64,000 nucleotides of DNA, from assembly GCF_029892425.1 (NCBI RefSeq), contig NZ_JARXWB010000004.1:248001-312000 (forward strand), in the 5' to 3' direction. A program made the translations under genes and the position numbers. Shown here piece after piece: positions 44,571 to 53,641 of the stretch; positions within the stretch are counted from its first letter, which is position 1; the number at the start of each line of letters is the position of its first letter. The stretch is from Bradyrhizobium sp. BR13661 (lineage in GTDB: Bacteria; Pseudomonadota; Alphaproteobacteria; Rhizobiales; Xanthobacteraceae). The notes beneath the pieces were generated by a model. It was given only the letters and a program-made list of their open reading frames with translations, searched no databases and was not told the DNA's origin.

Positions 44571-45140
44571 CTATTTGCCCTTCTTCTTGTTGTCCTGGAG
44601 CGCCTTCAGCGCGGCGAAGGGATGGTCTTCGGGGCCGGGTGCGGTGACCTCTGCCTTGAACACGACACCTGGTTTGCGGGGGTAAGGGTCGATCGCCAGA
44701 AACAGCGCATCGGTCGCAATCCGGCCGAGGTCGATCAGTCCGTTGACGATGGCCTCCGGCGGATCGGCGACCTCCGCCGGCTCCTCGTCGTCCCGGCCTT
44801 CCTCGATCAGGTCCTCGAGCCGCCGGGTTTCTGCCTCGGGCGCAAAGGTCAGATCGACCTCCTCGTCGATCTCGCTCTCGATCGGATCGAGTGTGACGAC
44901 GCAGGTCTGGCCGACCCTAGCCCGGACGCGGCCCGTGACCTGGATCCGGCCGCCGCTCTTCGGCTCAACGTCGAAGTCGGCATGAGCCGACAGGATGTCG
45001 CGCAGGCCTGCGAGATCGGCCATCGCCCGACGCTCGGCAGGCGAGGCTTCGAGCTGACGGTGCAGCCCCGTATCGGGAATTTGCGCCACTATGACAGGCG
45101 AGCGCCAGGGATCCGGTCCGGTCATCGGTCGATTCATCAT
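44571..45140 (-). CDS. YceD family protein (DUF177)
   Basis: 189 residues. The C-terminal DUF177 signature is VVFKAEVTAPGPEDHPFAALKAL, and the centre has CVVTLDPIESEIDEEVDLTFAPE. The family is linked to 23S rRNA/ribosome assembly and is often next to rpmF and plsX. The ATG overlaps the stop of the bc1 chaperone gene by four bases (ATGA), so the pair is coupled. The C-terminal KKKGK tail is basic. Confidence 0.88.
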   Translation of the reverse strand: MMNRPMTGPDPWRSPVIVAQIPDTGLHRQLEASPAERRAMADLAGLRDILSAHADFDVEPKSGGRIQVTGRVRARVGQTCVVTLDPIESEIDEEVDLTFAPEAETRRLEDLIEEGRDDEEPAEVADPPEAIVNGLIDLGRIATDALFLAIDPYPRKPGVVFKAEVTAPGPEDHPFAALKALQDNKKKGK

Positions 45141-45700
45141 GTCTCATCCTCCCGAAGCGGTGCGGGGAACCTGAAAACTCCGCGCAGCAGCGCGGCATCG
45201 CCGGTCTGGCCGAGCTCGGCATCCGCCGCCACCGCATAGGCAGCGAGCCGTCGCGCCTGGTCGATCCCGGTGCCATTCAAGATATTCTTGCAGATCGCCT
45301 GCGCCAGCGCTTCTGCGCCTGTCTCGGTCGCCTGGTCGCAAGCTTGGTCGTAAGCTTGGACCCGGCCATAAAAGGCCTCGCCGAAGGCCCGCATACGCTT
45401 CGGGACGGTCTGGTCGCCCACCCCCATCTCGCGCAGATTGTCGTCCATGTCCTCGCAGAAGCGGTCGAACAGGGCCTGCGCCAGCTCCGTCCCGCCCTGG
45501 GCGACAGTCCTGAGCCGCCGCAGCAACAGCCAGAGGTGCAGCAGCAACAGGTCGAAACGGCCGTTAACGGTATCCGGCACGCCCAAGTCCCGGTAAAATA
45601 TGGGTTCTCGCGCCTGCGTCACGATCATGCCATAGATGGCTTCAATGGTGCCGGCCGGGGTTAGCCGGGGTTTCCTGAAGTGATTGAACGGCCAAAGCAT
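45137..45700 (-). CDS. Ubiquinol-cytochrome c chaperone family protein (CBP3/UQCC1-like)
   Basis: 187 residues. The family pattern is PDTVNGRFDLLLLHLWLLLRRLR followed by ALFDRFCEDMDDNLREMGVGDQTVPKRMRAFGEAFYGRVQAYDQA, which is diagnostic. Relatives in mitochondria assist cytochrome b of the bc1 complex. ATG 45700. It heads a coupled pair with yceD and is divergent from bamE, 98 bases away, an arrangement common in alphaproteobacteria. Confidence 0.92.
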   Translation of the reverse strand: MLWPFNHFRKPRLTPAGTIEAIYGMIVTQAREPIFYRDLGVPDTVNGRFDLLLLHLWLLLRRLRTVAQGGTELAQALFDRFCEDMDDNLREMGVGDQTVPKRMRAFGEAFYGRVQAYDQACDQATETGAEALAQAICKNILNGTGIDQARRLAAYAVAADAELGQTGDAALLRGVFRFPAPLREDET

Positions 45701-45798
45701 TGTGGTTTCCGCAAGCGGGCGCGCGTGAGTTGCATTAAGACGCCCCGCCCGGTACTTCAGCGCCTCGCGCGACGCAAGGGGACGGAATCAGTTCCGCT

Positions 45799-46305
45799 AT
45801 GACGAAAACGAACCAGACCGGCCTGCGCGCAAACGAGCGGCGCGGCCTTCATGCACGCTGGCGCGGCCTGAATTCGCGTTGGCGCGGCCTGCGCATGCTC
45901 GCCGCCGCGACTTTGGTTGGCGCTGCGCTCGCGGGCTGCACCGGTGAGCAGTTCCAGAAGGGCTATATCCTGCCGCCCGGCGCACTCGAGCAAATTCCGA
46001 TCGGTGCGAGCCAGGACCAGGTGCTGATCGTGATGGGCACCCCCTCCACGGTCGCGACGCTGGACGGTGAAGTGTTTTACTACATCTCGCAGCGCTCGGA
46101 GCGTGTGGTCGCTTTCATGAACCAGAAGGTGGTCGACCAGCGCGTCATCGCCATCTATTTCGACAAGAACCGGCGCGTGCGCCGGCTTGCGAATTACGGC
46201 CTCCAGGACGGCAAGATCTTCGACTCCATCAGCCGGACCACGCCGACGTCGGGTCAGGAGATGAGCTACCTCGCGCCGCTGTTCAAGCTGCTCAGCTTCA
46301 ACTGA
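45799..46305 (+). CDS. bamE: Outer membrane protein assembly factor BamE (SmpA/OmlA)
   Basis: 168-residue lipoprotein of the BAM complex. The lipobox is ALAGC with Cys47, after the hydrophobic LAAATLVGAA. The SmpA/OmlA domain has PIGASQDQVLIVMGTPSTVATLDGEVFYYISQ. The n-region before the signal helix is unusually long (33 residues) and consists of three seven-residue repeats (ERRGLHA, RWRGLNS, RWRGLRM). A start at Met33 would lack the positive charges that signal peptides need, so ATG 45799 is kept. Confidence 0.9.
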   Translation: MTKTNQTGLRANERRGLHARWRGLNSRWRGLRMLAAATLVGAALAGCTGEQFQKGYILPPGALEQIPIGASQDQVLIVMGTPSTVATLDGEVFYYISQRSERVVAFMNQKVVDQRVIAIYFDKNRRVRRLANYGLQDGKIFDSISRTTPTSGQEMSYLAPLFKLLSFN

Positions 46306-46430
46306 GATTGGGATCATTTCGGCCTGCGGCGTCGTGCCGCTCTCTGCGCGGCGCTTGCGGTCGCGCGCGACTTGCCGTTGTGGATCGGGTTCCCTACGCT
46401 CTCTTCAAAACAAAAGCTGGGAGTGGATTC

Positions 46431-47444
46431 GTGCTCAAGACATCTGAGACCAAGTTGTTGTCGCGTCGTCGCGTGCTTGCGGGAGCCGCTGGCCTGACCG
46501 CCGCAGCCATCCTGCCGCGATCGAGCCTTGCAGACTGGAAACCGACCGAGAACATCCGCATCATCGTGCCGGCTGCAGCGGGCGGATCGACCGACGTGAT
46601 GGGGCGGCTGCTCGCGGCTCATCTCCAATCCGCCTGGGGCCAGACAGCGGTGGTCGAGAATCGCTCGGGCGGCGGCGGCACGATCGGGACCGCCGAGGTG
46701 GTTCGCGCCAAGGCTGACGGCCACACCATCCTGATCGGCAATCCCGGTCCGAACGCGATCGCCTACAGCATCTTCAAGAATCTCACCTACAGGCCGGACC
46801 AGCTCCAGCCGGTGACCAACATGATCCGGATTCCGAACATCGTGTCGGCGCATCCGAAGACCGGCATCAAGTCGGTCGCCGAACTGATCGCCTTTCTCAA
46901 GGCCAATCCGGACAAGCTCAGCTACGCCTCATCAGGCGTCGGCCAGAGCCCTCATCTCACCGGCGCGTGGTTCCTGCAGCTCACCGGGCTGAAGATGACA
47001 CATATCCCGTTCCGCGGCGCCGGACCCGCGCTTCAGGCCGCGCTCGCCGGCGACATCCAGATCCTGTTCGACAATCTCTATCCGAGCCTGCCCCAAGTGC
47101 AGAACGGCACGCTCAACGGCCTCTGCGTCACCACCACTGAGCGCAGCGAGCTCGCACCGAACCTGCCGACCATGCGCGAGAGCGCGCCCGAGCTTGCGAA
47201 TTTCGACGTGTCGTCGTGGTTCTCGGTGTTCCTGCCGAAGGGCGTCCCCGCCCCCGTGCTCGACGCACTCAACCTCCAGGTCAAGGCGATGCTGGAGCGC
47301 GACGACATCAGAAAGAACATCGCCGCCATGGGCGCGCGCGCCGACTACGGCACGCCGCAGCAATTCTCCGACTTCGTGGACGCCGAAACGAAGAAGTTCG
47401 CCGGCATCATCCAGAAGGAAGGGCTGCAGATGGACGTGCAATGA
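46431..47444 (+). CDS. Tripartite tricarboxylate transporter substrate-binding protein (Bug family)
   Basis: 337 residues. A twin-arginine-like signal peptide (SRRRVLAGAAGLTAAAI) precedes the Bug fold: IRIIVPAAAGGSTDVMGR, VVENRSGGGGTIGT, PGPNAIAYSIF and KMTHIPFRGAGPALQAALAGDIQ. These periplasmic proteins bind carboxylates, amides or aromatic acids; no TctA/TctB membrane genes are nearby, as is common for orphan Bug proteins. The start is GTG 46431 with GGGAG eight bases upstream; upstream open frame is leader. Confidence 0.9.
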   Translation: MLKTSETKLLSRRRVLAGAAGLTAAAILPRSSLADWKPTENIRIIVPAAAGGSTDVMGRLLAAHLQSAWGQTAVVENRSGGGGTIGTAEVVRAKADGHTILIGNPGPNAIAYSIFKNLTYRPDQLQPVTNMIRIPNIVSAHPKTGIKSVAELIAFLKANPDKLSYASSGVGQSPHLTGAWFLQLTGLKMTHIPFRGAGPALQAALAGDIQILFDNLYPSLPQVQNGTLNGLCVTTTERSELAPNLPTMRESAPELANFDVSSWFSVFLPKGVPAPVLDALNLQVKAMLERDDIRKNIAAMGARADYGTPQQFSDFVDAETKKFAGIIQKEGLQMDVQ

Positions 47445-47483
47445 CGCTGTGAGAGCGTCCGGTCCATCAAAATTGCATCGCGC

Positions 47484-47639
47484 CTAGGACGACTTGTTGA
47501 TCTTCTTGACCTTGGCTTCGGTGGTCTCGATCGCCAGGGCGAGCTCCAAGATGGCCTTGGATAACAATTCTGCGGCCTCCTTCTGGTCCTGCGACTTGGC
47601 GGCGCGGAGTGCATAATTCCGGGCGGATGAGAGCGACAT
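47484..47639 (-). CDS. 51-residue helical protein, unrecognised family
   Basis: A short frame from ATG 47639 to TAG 47484, too small for usual ORF cut-offs. The product starts MSLSSARNYALRAAKSQ and continues KEAAELLSKAILELALAIETTEAKVKK, one long amphipathic helix with heptad-like Leu/Ala. GGAG lies eight bases upstream, and the start, stop and codon use are in keeping with a real gene. It lies between the Bug gene and the hppA terminator. The function is unknown. Confidence 0.72.
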   Translation of the reverse strand: MSLSSARNYALRAAKSQDQKEAAELLSKAILELALAIETTEAKVKKINKSS

Positions 47640-47693
47640 GGATTGATCTCCGTGTTTGTTCGCATGCAGCGAACGAGGTTCTTGCCAAACAAA

Positions 47694-47719
47694 AACCCCG
47701 CGGCTCGCACCGCGGGGTT
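47694..47719. terminator. Terminator of hppA (bidirectional)
   Basis: AACCCCGCGG (47694-47703) pairs with CCGCGGGGTT (47710-47719), a ten-pair stem with a six-base loop. It has a T run on either side, 21 bases past the hppA stop codon. Confidence 0.92.
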
Positions 47720-47740
47720 TTCTCTTTCAAGCCATCGGGC

Positions 47741-49861
47741 TCAGTGCGCCAGGATCGCCAGCAGCAGCAGAGCCACGATGTTGGTGATCTTGATCATCGG
47801 GTTCACCGCGGGGCCCGCCGTGTCCTTGTAAGGATCGCCGACGGTGTCGCCGGTCACGGCCGCTTTGTGGGCGTCAGAGCCCTTGCCGCCGAAGTGACCG
47901 TCCTCGATGTACTTCTTGGCATTGTCCCAGGCGCCGCCGCCCGAGGTCATGGAGATCGCGACGAACAGGCCCGTCACGATCACTCCGAGCAGCATCGCGC
48001 CCACCGCGGAGAATGCCGCGGACTTGCCGGCCGCGCCGCCGCCGGCGATCGCGTAGATCAGGAAGTAGACCACGATCGGCGACAGCACCGGGAGCAGCGA
48101 GGGGATGATCATCTCCTTGATGGCCGCGCGGGTGAGCAGGTCGACCGCCTTGCCGTAATCAGGCTTGTCGGTGCCCTGCATAATGCCCGGCTTCTCGCGG
48201 AATTGACGCCGCACCTCCTCGACGATCGCACCGGCCGCACGGCCCACGGCCGTCATGCCCATCGCACCAAACAGATACGGCAAGAGGCCGCCGAACAGCA
48301 GGCCGACCACGACGTATGGATTGTTCAGCGAGAAATCCGGATTGACGCCGGCGAAATAGGCGTGGTGCGCGCTGTCCGCAACGAAGAACTTGAGGTCCTG
48401 GTTGTAGGCCGCGAACAGCACCAGAGCACCGAGACCGGCGGAGCCGATCGCGTAACCCTTGGTCACCGCCTTGGTGGTGTTGCCGACCGCGTCGAGCGCG
48501 TCGGTCGACTTGCGCACCTCCTTGGGCAGGCCCGCCATTTCGGCGATGCCGCCGGCGTTATCAGTCACCGGGCCGAAGGCGTCGAGCGCGACGACCATGC
48601 CGGCCAGCGCCAGCATGGTAGCGGTCGCGATCGCGATGCCGAACAAGCCGGCAAGGCTGTAGGTGACCAGGATGCCGGCGATGATGACGATCGCGGGCAG
48701 CGCGGTCGCTTCCATCGAGACGGCGAGGCCCTGGATCACGTTGGTGCCGTGACCGGTGACCGACGCCTGCGCGATCGACTTCACCGGACGATAGTCGGTG
48801 CCGGTGTAGTATTCCGTGATCCAGATGATCAGCGCGGTGACGACGAGGCCCACGATGCCGCATTCGAACAGCGACATGCCGGTATAGTCGACGCCGTCGA
48901 GCTTGCCGAAGCCGATCAGATAGTAGATCACGCCGGCGATGCCGATCAGCGACAGGACGCCGGTTGCGATCAGGCCCTTGTAGAGCGCGCCCATGATCGA
49001 CTGGCTCGGCCCGAGCTTCACGAAGAATGTGCCGATGATCGAGGTGATGATGCAGATGCCGCCGATGGCGAGCGGCAGCGTCATCATGTTGGAGAGGATC
49101 GGCGTCTTGGCGAAGAAGATCGCAGCTAACACCATGGTGGCGACCGCAGTCACCGCGTAGGTCTCGAACAGGTCGGCGGCCATGCCGGCACAGTCACCGA
49201 CGTTGTCACCGACGTTGTCGGCGATGGTGGCAGGGTTGCGCGGATCATCCTCGGGGATACCCGCCTCGACCTTGCCGACGAGATCGCCGCCGACGTCCGC
49301 ACCCTTGGTGAAGATGCCGCCGCCGAGACGGGCGAAGATCGAGATCAGCGAGGCGCCGAAACCGAGCGCCACCATGGCGTCGATGACGGTACGGCTGTCA
49401 GGCGCGAGCTTCAGCGAATGCACCAGGAAGCCGAAGTACAGCGTCACACCGAGCAGTGCGAGACCCGCCACCAGCATGCCGGTGATCGCGCCCGCCTTGA
49501 AGGCGAGTTCGAGGCCGCCGGCGAGCGACGTCGTCGCGGCCTGGGCGGTGCGCACATTGGCGCGAACCGAGACATTCATGCCGATGAAGCCGGCCGCCCC
49601 CGACAGGATGGCGCCGATGGCAAAACCGATCGCGACATAAAGCCCAAGGAAATAGACAAGCAGCACGAAGATGACGATGCCGACGATACCGATCGTGGTG
49701 TACTGGCGCCGGAGATAGGCCTGTGCGCCTTCACGCACAGCTCCTGCGATCTCCTGCATGCGCGGTGACCCCGCATCCGCACTCAACACCGAAGACGTCG
49801 CCCAAATCGCGTAGACGACGGAAAGCACTCCGCAGAGCACTATCAACCATAATGCTGTCAT
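47741..49861 (-). CDS. hppA: Membrane-bound proton-translocating pyrophosphatase
   Basis: 706 residues, about 16 helices. It couples PPi hydrolysis to H+ pumping. The substrate motif [35 protein letters not shown] and the second acidic site DNAGGIAEM are intact. The K+ determinant reads [19 protein letters not shown], with Lys where K+-dependent enzymes have Ala, so this is a K+-independent H+-PPase. ATG 49861. It stands alone with a strong terminator. Confidence 0.97.
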   Translation of the reverse strand: MTALWLIVLCGVLSVVYAIWATSSVLSADAGSPRMQEIAGAVREGAQAYLRRQYTTIGIVGIVIFVLLVYFLGLYVAIGFAIGAILSGAAGFIGMNVSVRANVRTAQAATTSLAGGLELAFKAGAITGMLVAGLALLGVTLYFGFLVHSLKLAPDSRTVIDAMVALGFGASLISIFARLGGGIFTKGADVGGDLVGKVEAGIPEDDPRNPATIADNVGDNVGDCAGMAADLFETYAVTAVATMVLAAIFFAKTPILSNMMTLPLAIGGICIITSIIGTFFVKLGPSQSIMGALYKGLIATGVLSLIGIAGVIYYLIGFGKLDGVDYTGMSLFECGIVGLVVTALIIWITEYYTGTDYRPVKSIAQASVTGHGTNVIQGLAVSMEATALPAIVIIAGILVTYSLAGLFGIAIATATMLALAGMVVALDAFGPVTDNAGGIAEMAGLPKEVRKSTDALDAVGNTTKAVTKGYAIGSAGLGALVLFAAYNQDLKFFVADSAHHAYFAGVNPDFSLNNPYVVVGLLFGGLLPYLFGAMGMTAVGRAAGAIVEEVRRQFREKPGIMQGTDKPDYGKAVDLLTRAAIKEMIIPSLLPVLSPIVVYFLIYAIAGGGAAGKSAAFSAVGAMLLGVIVTGLFVAISMTSGGGAWDNAKKYIEDGHFGGKGSDAHKAAVTGDTVGDPYKDTAGPAVNPMIKITNIVALLLLAILAH

Positions 49862-49945
49862 TTGATTTTTGCCTCAGATCCTTGATGTACGTACCCCCGG
49901 CGCCTTTTGTTATCTGTATTGCGGTGCGGCGCCTTGATTTTGAAC

Positions 49946-49967
49946 AAGGCCGCCCCCAAGCGGCCTT
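49946..49967. terminator. Hairpin upstream of hppA / after the Cys-cluster gene
   Basis: AAGGCCGC-CCCCAA-GCGGCCTT is an eight-pair stem. On the minus strand it is followed by TTGTTC, so it is a plausible terminator of the Cys-cluster protein gene, 115 bases past its stop codon. Confidence 0.55.
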
Positions 49968-50081
49968 AGTCGGTCGCAACCTTGCCAAAATCAAATTGAG
50001 GGTGCAACGCCGGATGAGGCGGGAAAAGCCGATCTGGGCAAGTATTTAGACCTAATCCCGAACGCCCCGGTCCGCGGCCTC

Positions 50082-50690
50082 TTAAGCGGCTGACCTCACG
50101 GCATGACGGGACGTCGATGCCACTTCCAAGGTCTGTCCGTCGGCCGTGGCGCGCCGGTTGAGGACCTGGACCTCGTAGGCGGTGCCACCGGGGCCCGTCT
50201 CCAGCGTTACCGAAACGACCTGATCGAGCGTGAGGACGCCCAGCTGCACATCCTGGTCGGGCAGGATCAGCGTCGCCAATTCGCCGACGAACACAATCAC
50301 CAGATGGCCTTTGGCCATGTTGCTCTTCGCCAGCAAGCGCAACTGACCGTGATAAGGCGGCCGGGTCCATGCCGACGGCTGTCCGGGATCGACCACGACC
50401 TGGATGTTGTTGGTCTGGGGATGCACGGTCAGCACCATCTTCGCCTGATCGGGCTTCCAATGCATCGGCAATGCCGGCATGGTCTTCCAGAGACAATCGA
50501 ACGCCGCGCACTCGGCAGGCAGATTGTCGTGGATCTTGCAGCCTCGACCTGGCTTGCAATGCGAGCACCATTTGCCCGCGGGCTTGCCGAAAGCGACGAC
50601 GTTGTAGACTTTGCAGCAAAGCGTGCAGCCGCCGCACTCCCGTCCTGAAGCGGCGAGCGCCTCGCTCAAACCCGAAGCGGCCGCATTCAT
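50082..50690 (-). CDS. YkgJ-like cysteine cluster protein
   Basis: 202 residues. The N-terminal third is a Cys-rich metal-binding module: ECGGCTLCCKVYNV (C-x2-C-x2-CC), WCSHCKPGRGCKIHDNLPAECAAFDCLW, matching the YkgJ Zn/Fe cluster pattern. The remainder is a beta-rich domain without a recognised name. ATG 50690. It lies 73 bases downstream of thiL on the same strand. The function of this family is unknown. Confidence 0.85.
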   Translation of the reverse strand: MNAAASGLSEALAASGRECGGCTLCCKVYNVVAFGKPAGKWCSHCKPGRGCKIHDNLPAECAAFDCLWKTMPALPMHWKPDQAKMVLTVHPQTNNIQVVVDPGQPSAWTRPPYHGQLRLLAKSNMAKGHLVIVFVGELATLILPDQDVQLGVLTLDQVVSVTLETGPGGTAYEVQVLNRRATADGQTLEVASTSRHAVRSAA

Positions 50691-50763
50691 CGAATCGCAC
50701 CCCTACGCTGCTGTTGCACCAATGGATGCGATACAATTATTGGCTGGCGCGAGGATTGCGGCC

Positions 50764-51768
50764 TTAGAAATGACTGTAGGAAAGACGCTTCAAGGCGAGT
50801 TCCTGGCCCTGCCTGTCCAGGAAGCGCGGCCGCTGATGGCCCGCGACAATCGTGCCGATCGCCGTGACGGCAACGCCTGCCGCCTGCCCGGCCGCAATCA
50901 GCGCACCGCTTTGCGCCGGCGGAACCGTGCACAGCACTTCGTAGTCGTCGCCCCCGGCAAGCAGCGTCTCAACGCAAATGACCTTGCGCGCGATCAGGCC
51001 GGCCGCCGCGGCTGACAGCGGCACACGCGCCACATCAACAGAGGCCGAGACGCCGGAAGCTGCACAGAGTTTGGTCAGGTCGCCGGCGAGCCCGTCGGAG
51101 ACGTCCATCGCCGCCGTCGCGTGGTCACGCACGGCCTGCGTCAGCACATTGCGCGGCTGCGGGATCCGATAACGCGAGACGAGGGCATCCCTCGCAGCCG
51201 GTTCTGACGCGAGTGCCGCAGCCGCCGCGCCGCCGGTCAGCACGTCGAGGCCGATCGCGGCATCGCCGATCGTTCCGGTGACCAGGATCAGGTCGCCCGG
51301 CCGCGCGCCGGTGCGACCGACCATCCGACCCTTGGGCACGCGGCCGAACGCGGTGATCGAGATCATCTGCGGCCCCGGCGTCGACACCGTGTCGCCGCCG
51401 AGCAACGGGCAGCCGAAGCTCCTGGCGTCCTCGCCGAGCGCATCCGCAAACGGCCCGAGCCAGGCATCCTCCTTGCTGCGCAGTGCCAGCGTAAGCAAGA
51501 AGCCGGCGGCCGCAGCACCCTTGGCGGCAAGATCGGACAGGTTCACCCGCAGTGCCTTGCGCGCGATGGTGTCGGGGGGATCGGTGGCAAGATAATGCAC
51601 GCCCTCGACCACGGCATCGGTGGTGACGACGATGTCGTCGCCTGACGAGGACAGCACAGCCGCATCATCCACCAGGGCGAACGCACCGGGATCAGTCGCC
51701 AGCGGCTTGAAATAGCGCGCGATGAGGGAATCTTCGGCGGAGAGATTTTGCGGGGCGGCCACCGGCAT
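50764..51768 (-). CDS. thiL: Thiamine-monophosphate kinase
   Basis: 334 residues. It phosphorylates thiamine monophosphate to the active diphosphate. Motifs: DDAAVLSSSGDDIVVTTDAVVEGVHY near the N-terminus, LRVNLSDLAAKGA, GDTVSTPG, AMDVSDGLAGDL and the C-terminal AGGDDYEVLC, all PurM-like ThiL signatures. ATG 51768 is preferred; upstream GTG codons are also open. It is downstream of nusB, separated by a repeat element. Confidence 0.94.
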   Translation of the reverse strand: MPVAAPQNLSAEDSLIARYFKPLATDPGAFALVDDAAVLSSSGDDIVVTTDAVVEGVHYLATDPPDTIARKALRVNLSDLAAKGAAAAGFLLTLALRSKEDAWLGPFADALGEDARSFGCPLLGGDTVSTPGPQMISITAFGRVPKGRMVGRTGARPGDLILVTGTIGDAAIGLDVLTGGAAAAALASEPAARDALVSRYRIPQPRNVLTQAVRDHATAAMDVSDGLAGDLTKLCAASGVSASVDVARVPLSAAAAGLIARKVICVETLLAGGDDYEVLCTVPPAQSGALIAAGQAAGVAVTAIGTIVAGHQRPRFLDRQGQELALKRLSYSHF

Positions 51769-51784
51769 CAACCCCACACACAAC

Positions 51785-51887
51785 TGTCATCGCCCGGCTT
51801 GACCGGGCGATCCAGTATTCCAGAGACAGTCATGTAAAATCGATAGGCCCCGGCGTACTGGATGCCCCGCCTTCGCGGGGCATGACA
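51785..51887. repeat. Composite intergenic palindromic repeat between nusB and thiL
   Basis: Outer arms TGTCAT (51785-51790) and ATGACA (51882-51887) enclose CGCCCGG/CCGGGCG (51791-51797 with 51803-51809), a GATCCAGTA/TACTGGATG pair and GCCCCGC-CTTC-GCGGGGC (51864-51881). This is the CCGGCTTGACCGGGCGATCCAGTA type common in Bradyrhizobium genomes. Confidence 0.85.
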
Positions 51888-51936
51888 GCGGAGTATGGGG
51901 CAGCTGCATCGCATCAATTCACCGCCCTCGCGCTAC

Positions 51937-52446
51937 CTACCCCCGCCCGAACTCGTCACCGCGAAACTGGCGGCCAATCTGGTCGAGCACGGCGTTGACC
52001 ATGCCGGTCTCCTCGCGGTCGACGAAGGCATTGGCGACATCGACATATTCGGACACGACGACGCGGCCCGGAACGTCCTTGCGATGCTGCAGCTCATAGG
52101 CCCCCGCCCGCAACACCGCGCGCAGGATCGCCTCGATCCGCTTGAGCGGCCAGCCCTTCGAGAGCGCCTCGTCGATCAAGGGATCGAGCTTCTTCTGGTC
52201 GCGCACGACGCCCGAGACGACGTCGCGGAAGAACGCGGCTTCAGCCGGCAGGTAAGTATCGCCTTCGACCTCATTGCCCAGCCAGTGGCTTTCGAACTCC
52301 GCGAAGATGTCGTTGATGCCGGCGCCCGCGATGTCCATCTGATACAGCGCCTGCACGGCCGCGAGCCTCGCCGCACCGCGCCGGTTCGCTTTCTTCTCTG
52401 CCGCCGCCGGCTTCCTGGTGTCAGCCGTTTTCTTGGAATCAGACAT
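51937..52446 (-). CDS. nusB: Transcription antitermination protein NusB
   Basis: 169 residues, extended at the N-terminus by a Lys/Ala-rich tail (DSKKTADTRKPAAAEKKANRR). The all-helical core has ARLAAVQALYQMDIAG, the arginine-rich boxA-binding helix, and VVVSEYVDVANAFVDREETGMVNAVLDQIGR. It binds boxA RNA with NusE during rRNA transcription. ATG 52446 lies three bases after the ribH stop codon, so it is in the ribH-nusB-thiL operon. Confidence 0.94.
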   Translation of the reverse strand: MSDSKKTADTRKPAAAEKKANRRGAARLAAVQALYQMDIAGAGINDIFAEFESHWLGNEVEGDTYLPAEAAFFRDVVSGVVRDQKKLDPLIDEALSKGWPLKRIEAILRAVLRAGAYELQHRKDVPGRVVVSEYVDVANAFVDREETGMVNAVLDQIGRQFRGDEFGRG

Positions 52447-52449
52447 GGC

Positions 52450-52941
52450 TCAGGCCCGCGCCAGGCGACGTTTGATGCGCAGCATCGCAAGCGCCGCGCG
52501 CGCAGCATCGCCGCCCTTGTTGAGCTCGCTGGCGCGCGCCCGCGCCCAGGCCTGGTCCTCATTGTTGACGGTGAGAATACCGTTGCCGAGCGGCAGCTTG
52601 CGCGCGACCGCGAGGTCCATCAGCGCACGCGAGGATTCCTGCGAGACGATCTCGAAATGAATGGTGTCGCCGCGGATCACGCAGCCAAGCGCGATCACCG
52701 CATCGTAGGGCTTGCCGTTCGCCGCAGCCGCATCGACTGCGATCGCGACCGCCGCCGGGATCTCCAGCGCGCCGGGAACCGTGATGACGTCATGGGTCAG
52801 GCCCGCCGCCTTCAGTTCAGTGACCGCGCCGTCCAGAAGTGCATCCTGGAGGTCATCATAGAACCGCGCCTCGACGACCAGCGCACGCGCGCCGGAAATG
52901 TCGGTCTGGTCCTTCAGGGGTGCACGCCGTGCGTCAGCCAT
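52450..52941 (-). CDS. ribH: 6,7-dimethyl-8-ribityllumazine synthase
   Basis: 163 residues. It condenses the ribityl-aminopyrimidine with dihydroxybutanone phosphate, the step before riboflavin. Family blocks: [45 protein letters not shown] and [14 protein letters not shown]. The catalytic His is in DTIHFE. ATG 52941. It follows ribE by 76 bases and is coupled to nusB. No FMN riboswitch was seen in the block. Confidence 0.95.
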   Translation of the reverse strand: MADARRAPLKDQTDISGARALVVEARFYDDLQDALLDGAVTELKAAGLTHDVITVPGALEIPAAVAIAVDAAAANGKPYDAVIALGCVIRGDTIHFEIVSQESSRALMDLAVARKLPLGNGILTVNNEDQAWARARASELNKGGDAARAALAMLRIKRRLARA

Positions 52942-53016
52942 CGTCTAAATCCGTCCATTCTGGGGTCGGGCCGTATGTAGTCGCCGTGAGCCGGCAAGCC
53001 AAGTTCAAACAGGCAG

Positions 53017-53640
53017 TCACTTCATTTCCGTCAGCCGCGCCGCATAGCGGGCCATCAGATCGACCTCGATATTGACCTCAGAGCCCGCCTTCCAGCCGCC
53101 GATCGTCGTCGCCGTCAGCGTGTGCGGGATGATCAGCACCGAAAAGGTCGTGTCCTTCACAGTATTGACCGTAAGCGACACACCATCGAGCGTGATCGAG
53201 CCCTTGGTGGCAATAAAGCGCGCCAGTTCGCGCGTGGTCGAGAGTTCGAACCGCGCCATGTCGGGCAGATCCTCGCGGCTGACGATGGTCGCAATGCCGT
53301 CGGCATGGCCGGCGACGATGTGGCCGCCAAGCTCATCACCGATCTTGAGCGCACGCTCGAGGTTGAGCTTGGTGCCCAGCTTCCAGTGCTTCGCCGTCGT
53401 CAGCGCCAGCGTCTCGGCGGCAGCATCGACGTCGAACCAGGTCCTTTGCTTGGAATCTTTGCCGTCGGCGACGCCGGAGGCGACCACGGTGAGGCATACG
53501 CCGTTGTTGGCGATCGAAGCGCCGTCGGCGATGGTGGCCTGATCGTAGCTGCAAGCGATGCGCAGACGGTGCAGTTGCCCCGGCGCCACAGGCGTGAAGC
53601 TGACGATCTCGCCGATATCGGTGACAATGCCGGTGAACAT
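53017..53640 (-). CDS. ribE: Riboflavin synthase alpha subunit
   Basis: 207 residues built of two lumazine-binding repeats: MFTGIVTDIGEI starts the first, with SIANNGVCLTVV, and the second has GHIVAGHADGIATI and SITLDGVSLTVNTV. It dismutates two lumazines to riboflavin. The ATG at 53640 is right after the ribD stop codon (one-base gap); the longer open frame is not family-like. Confidence 0.95.
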   Translation of the reverse strand: MFTGIVTDIGEIVSFTPVAPGQLHRLRIACSYDQATIADGASIANNGVCLTVVASGVADGKDSKQRTWFDVDAAAETLALTTAKHWKLGTKLNLERALKIGDELGGHIVAGHADGIATIVSREDLPDMARFELSTTRELARFIATKGSITLDGVSLTVNTVKDTTFSVLIIPHTLTATTIGGWKAGSEVNIEVDLMARYAARLTEMK

Positions 53641-53641
53641 G

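Noticed and set aside
52942..53016. FMN riboswitch in the riboflavin block
   Set aside because: The gaps are too short and lack the conserved RFN core.
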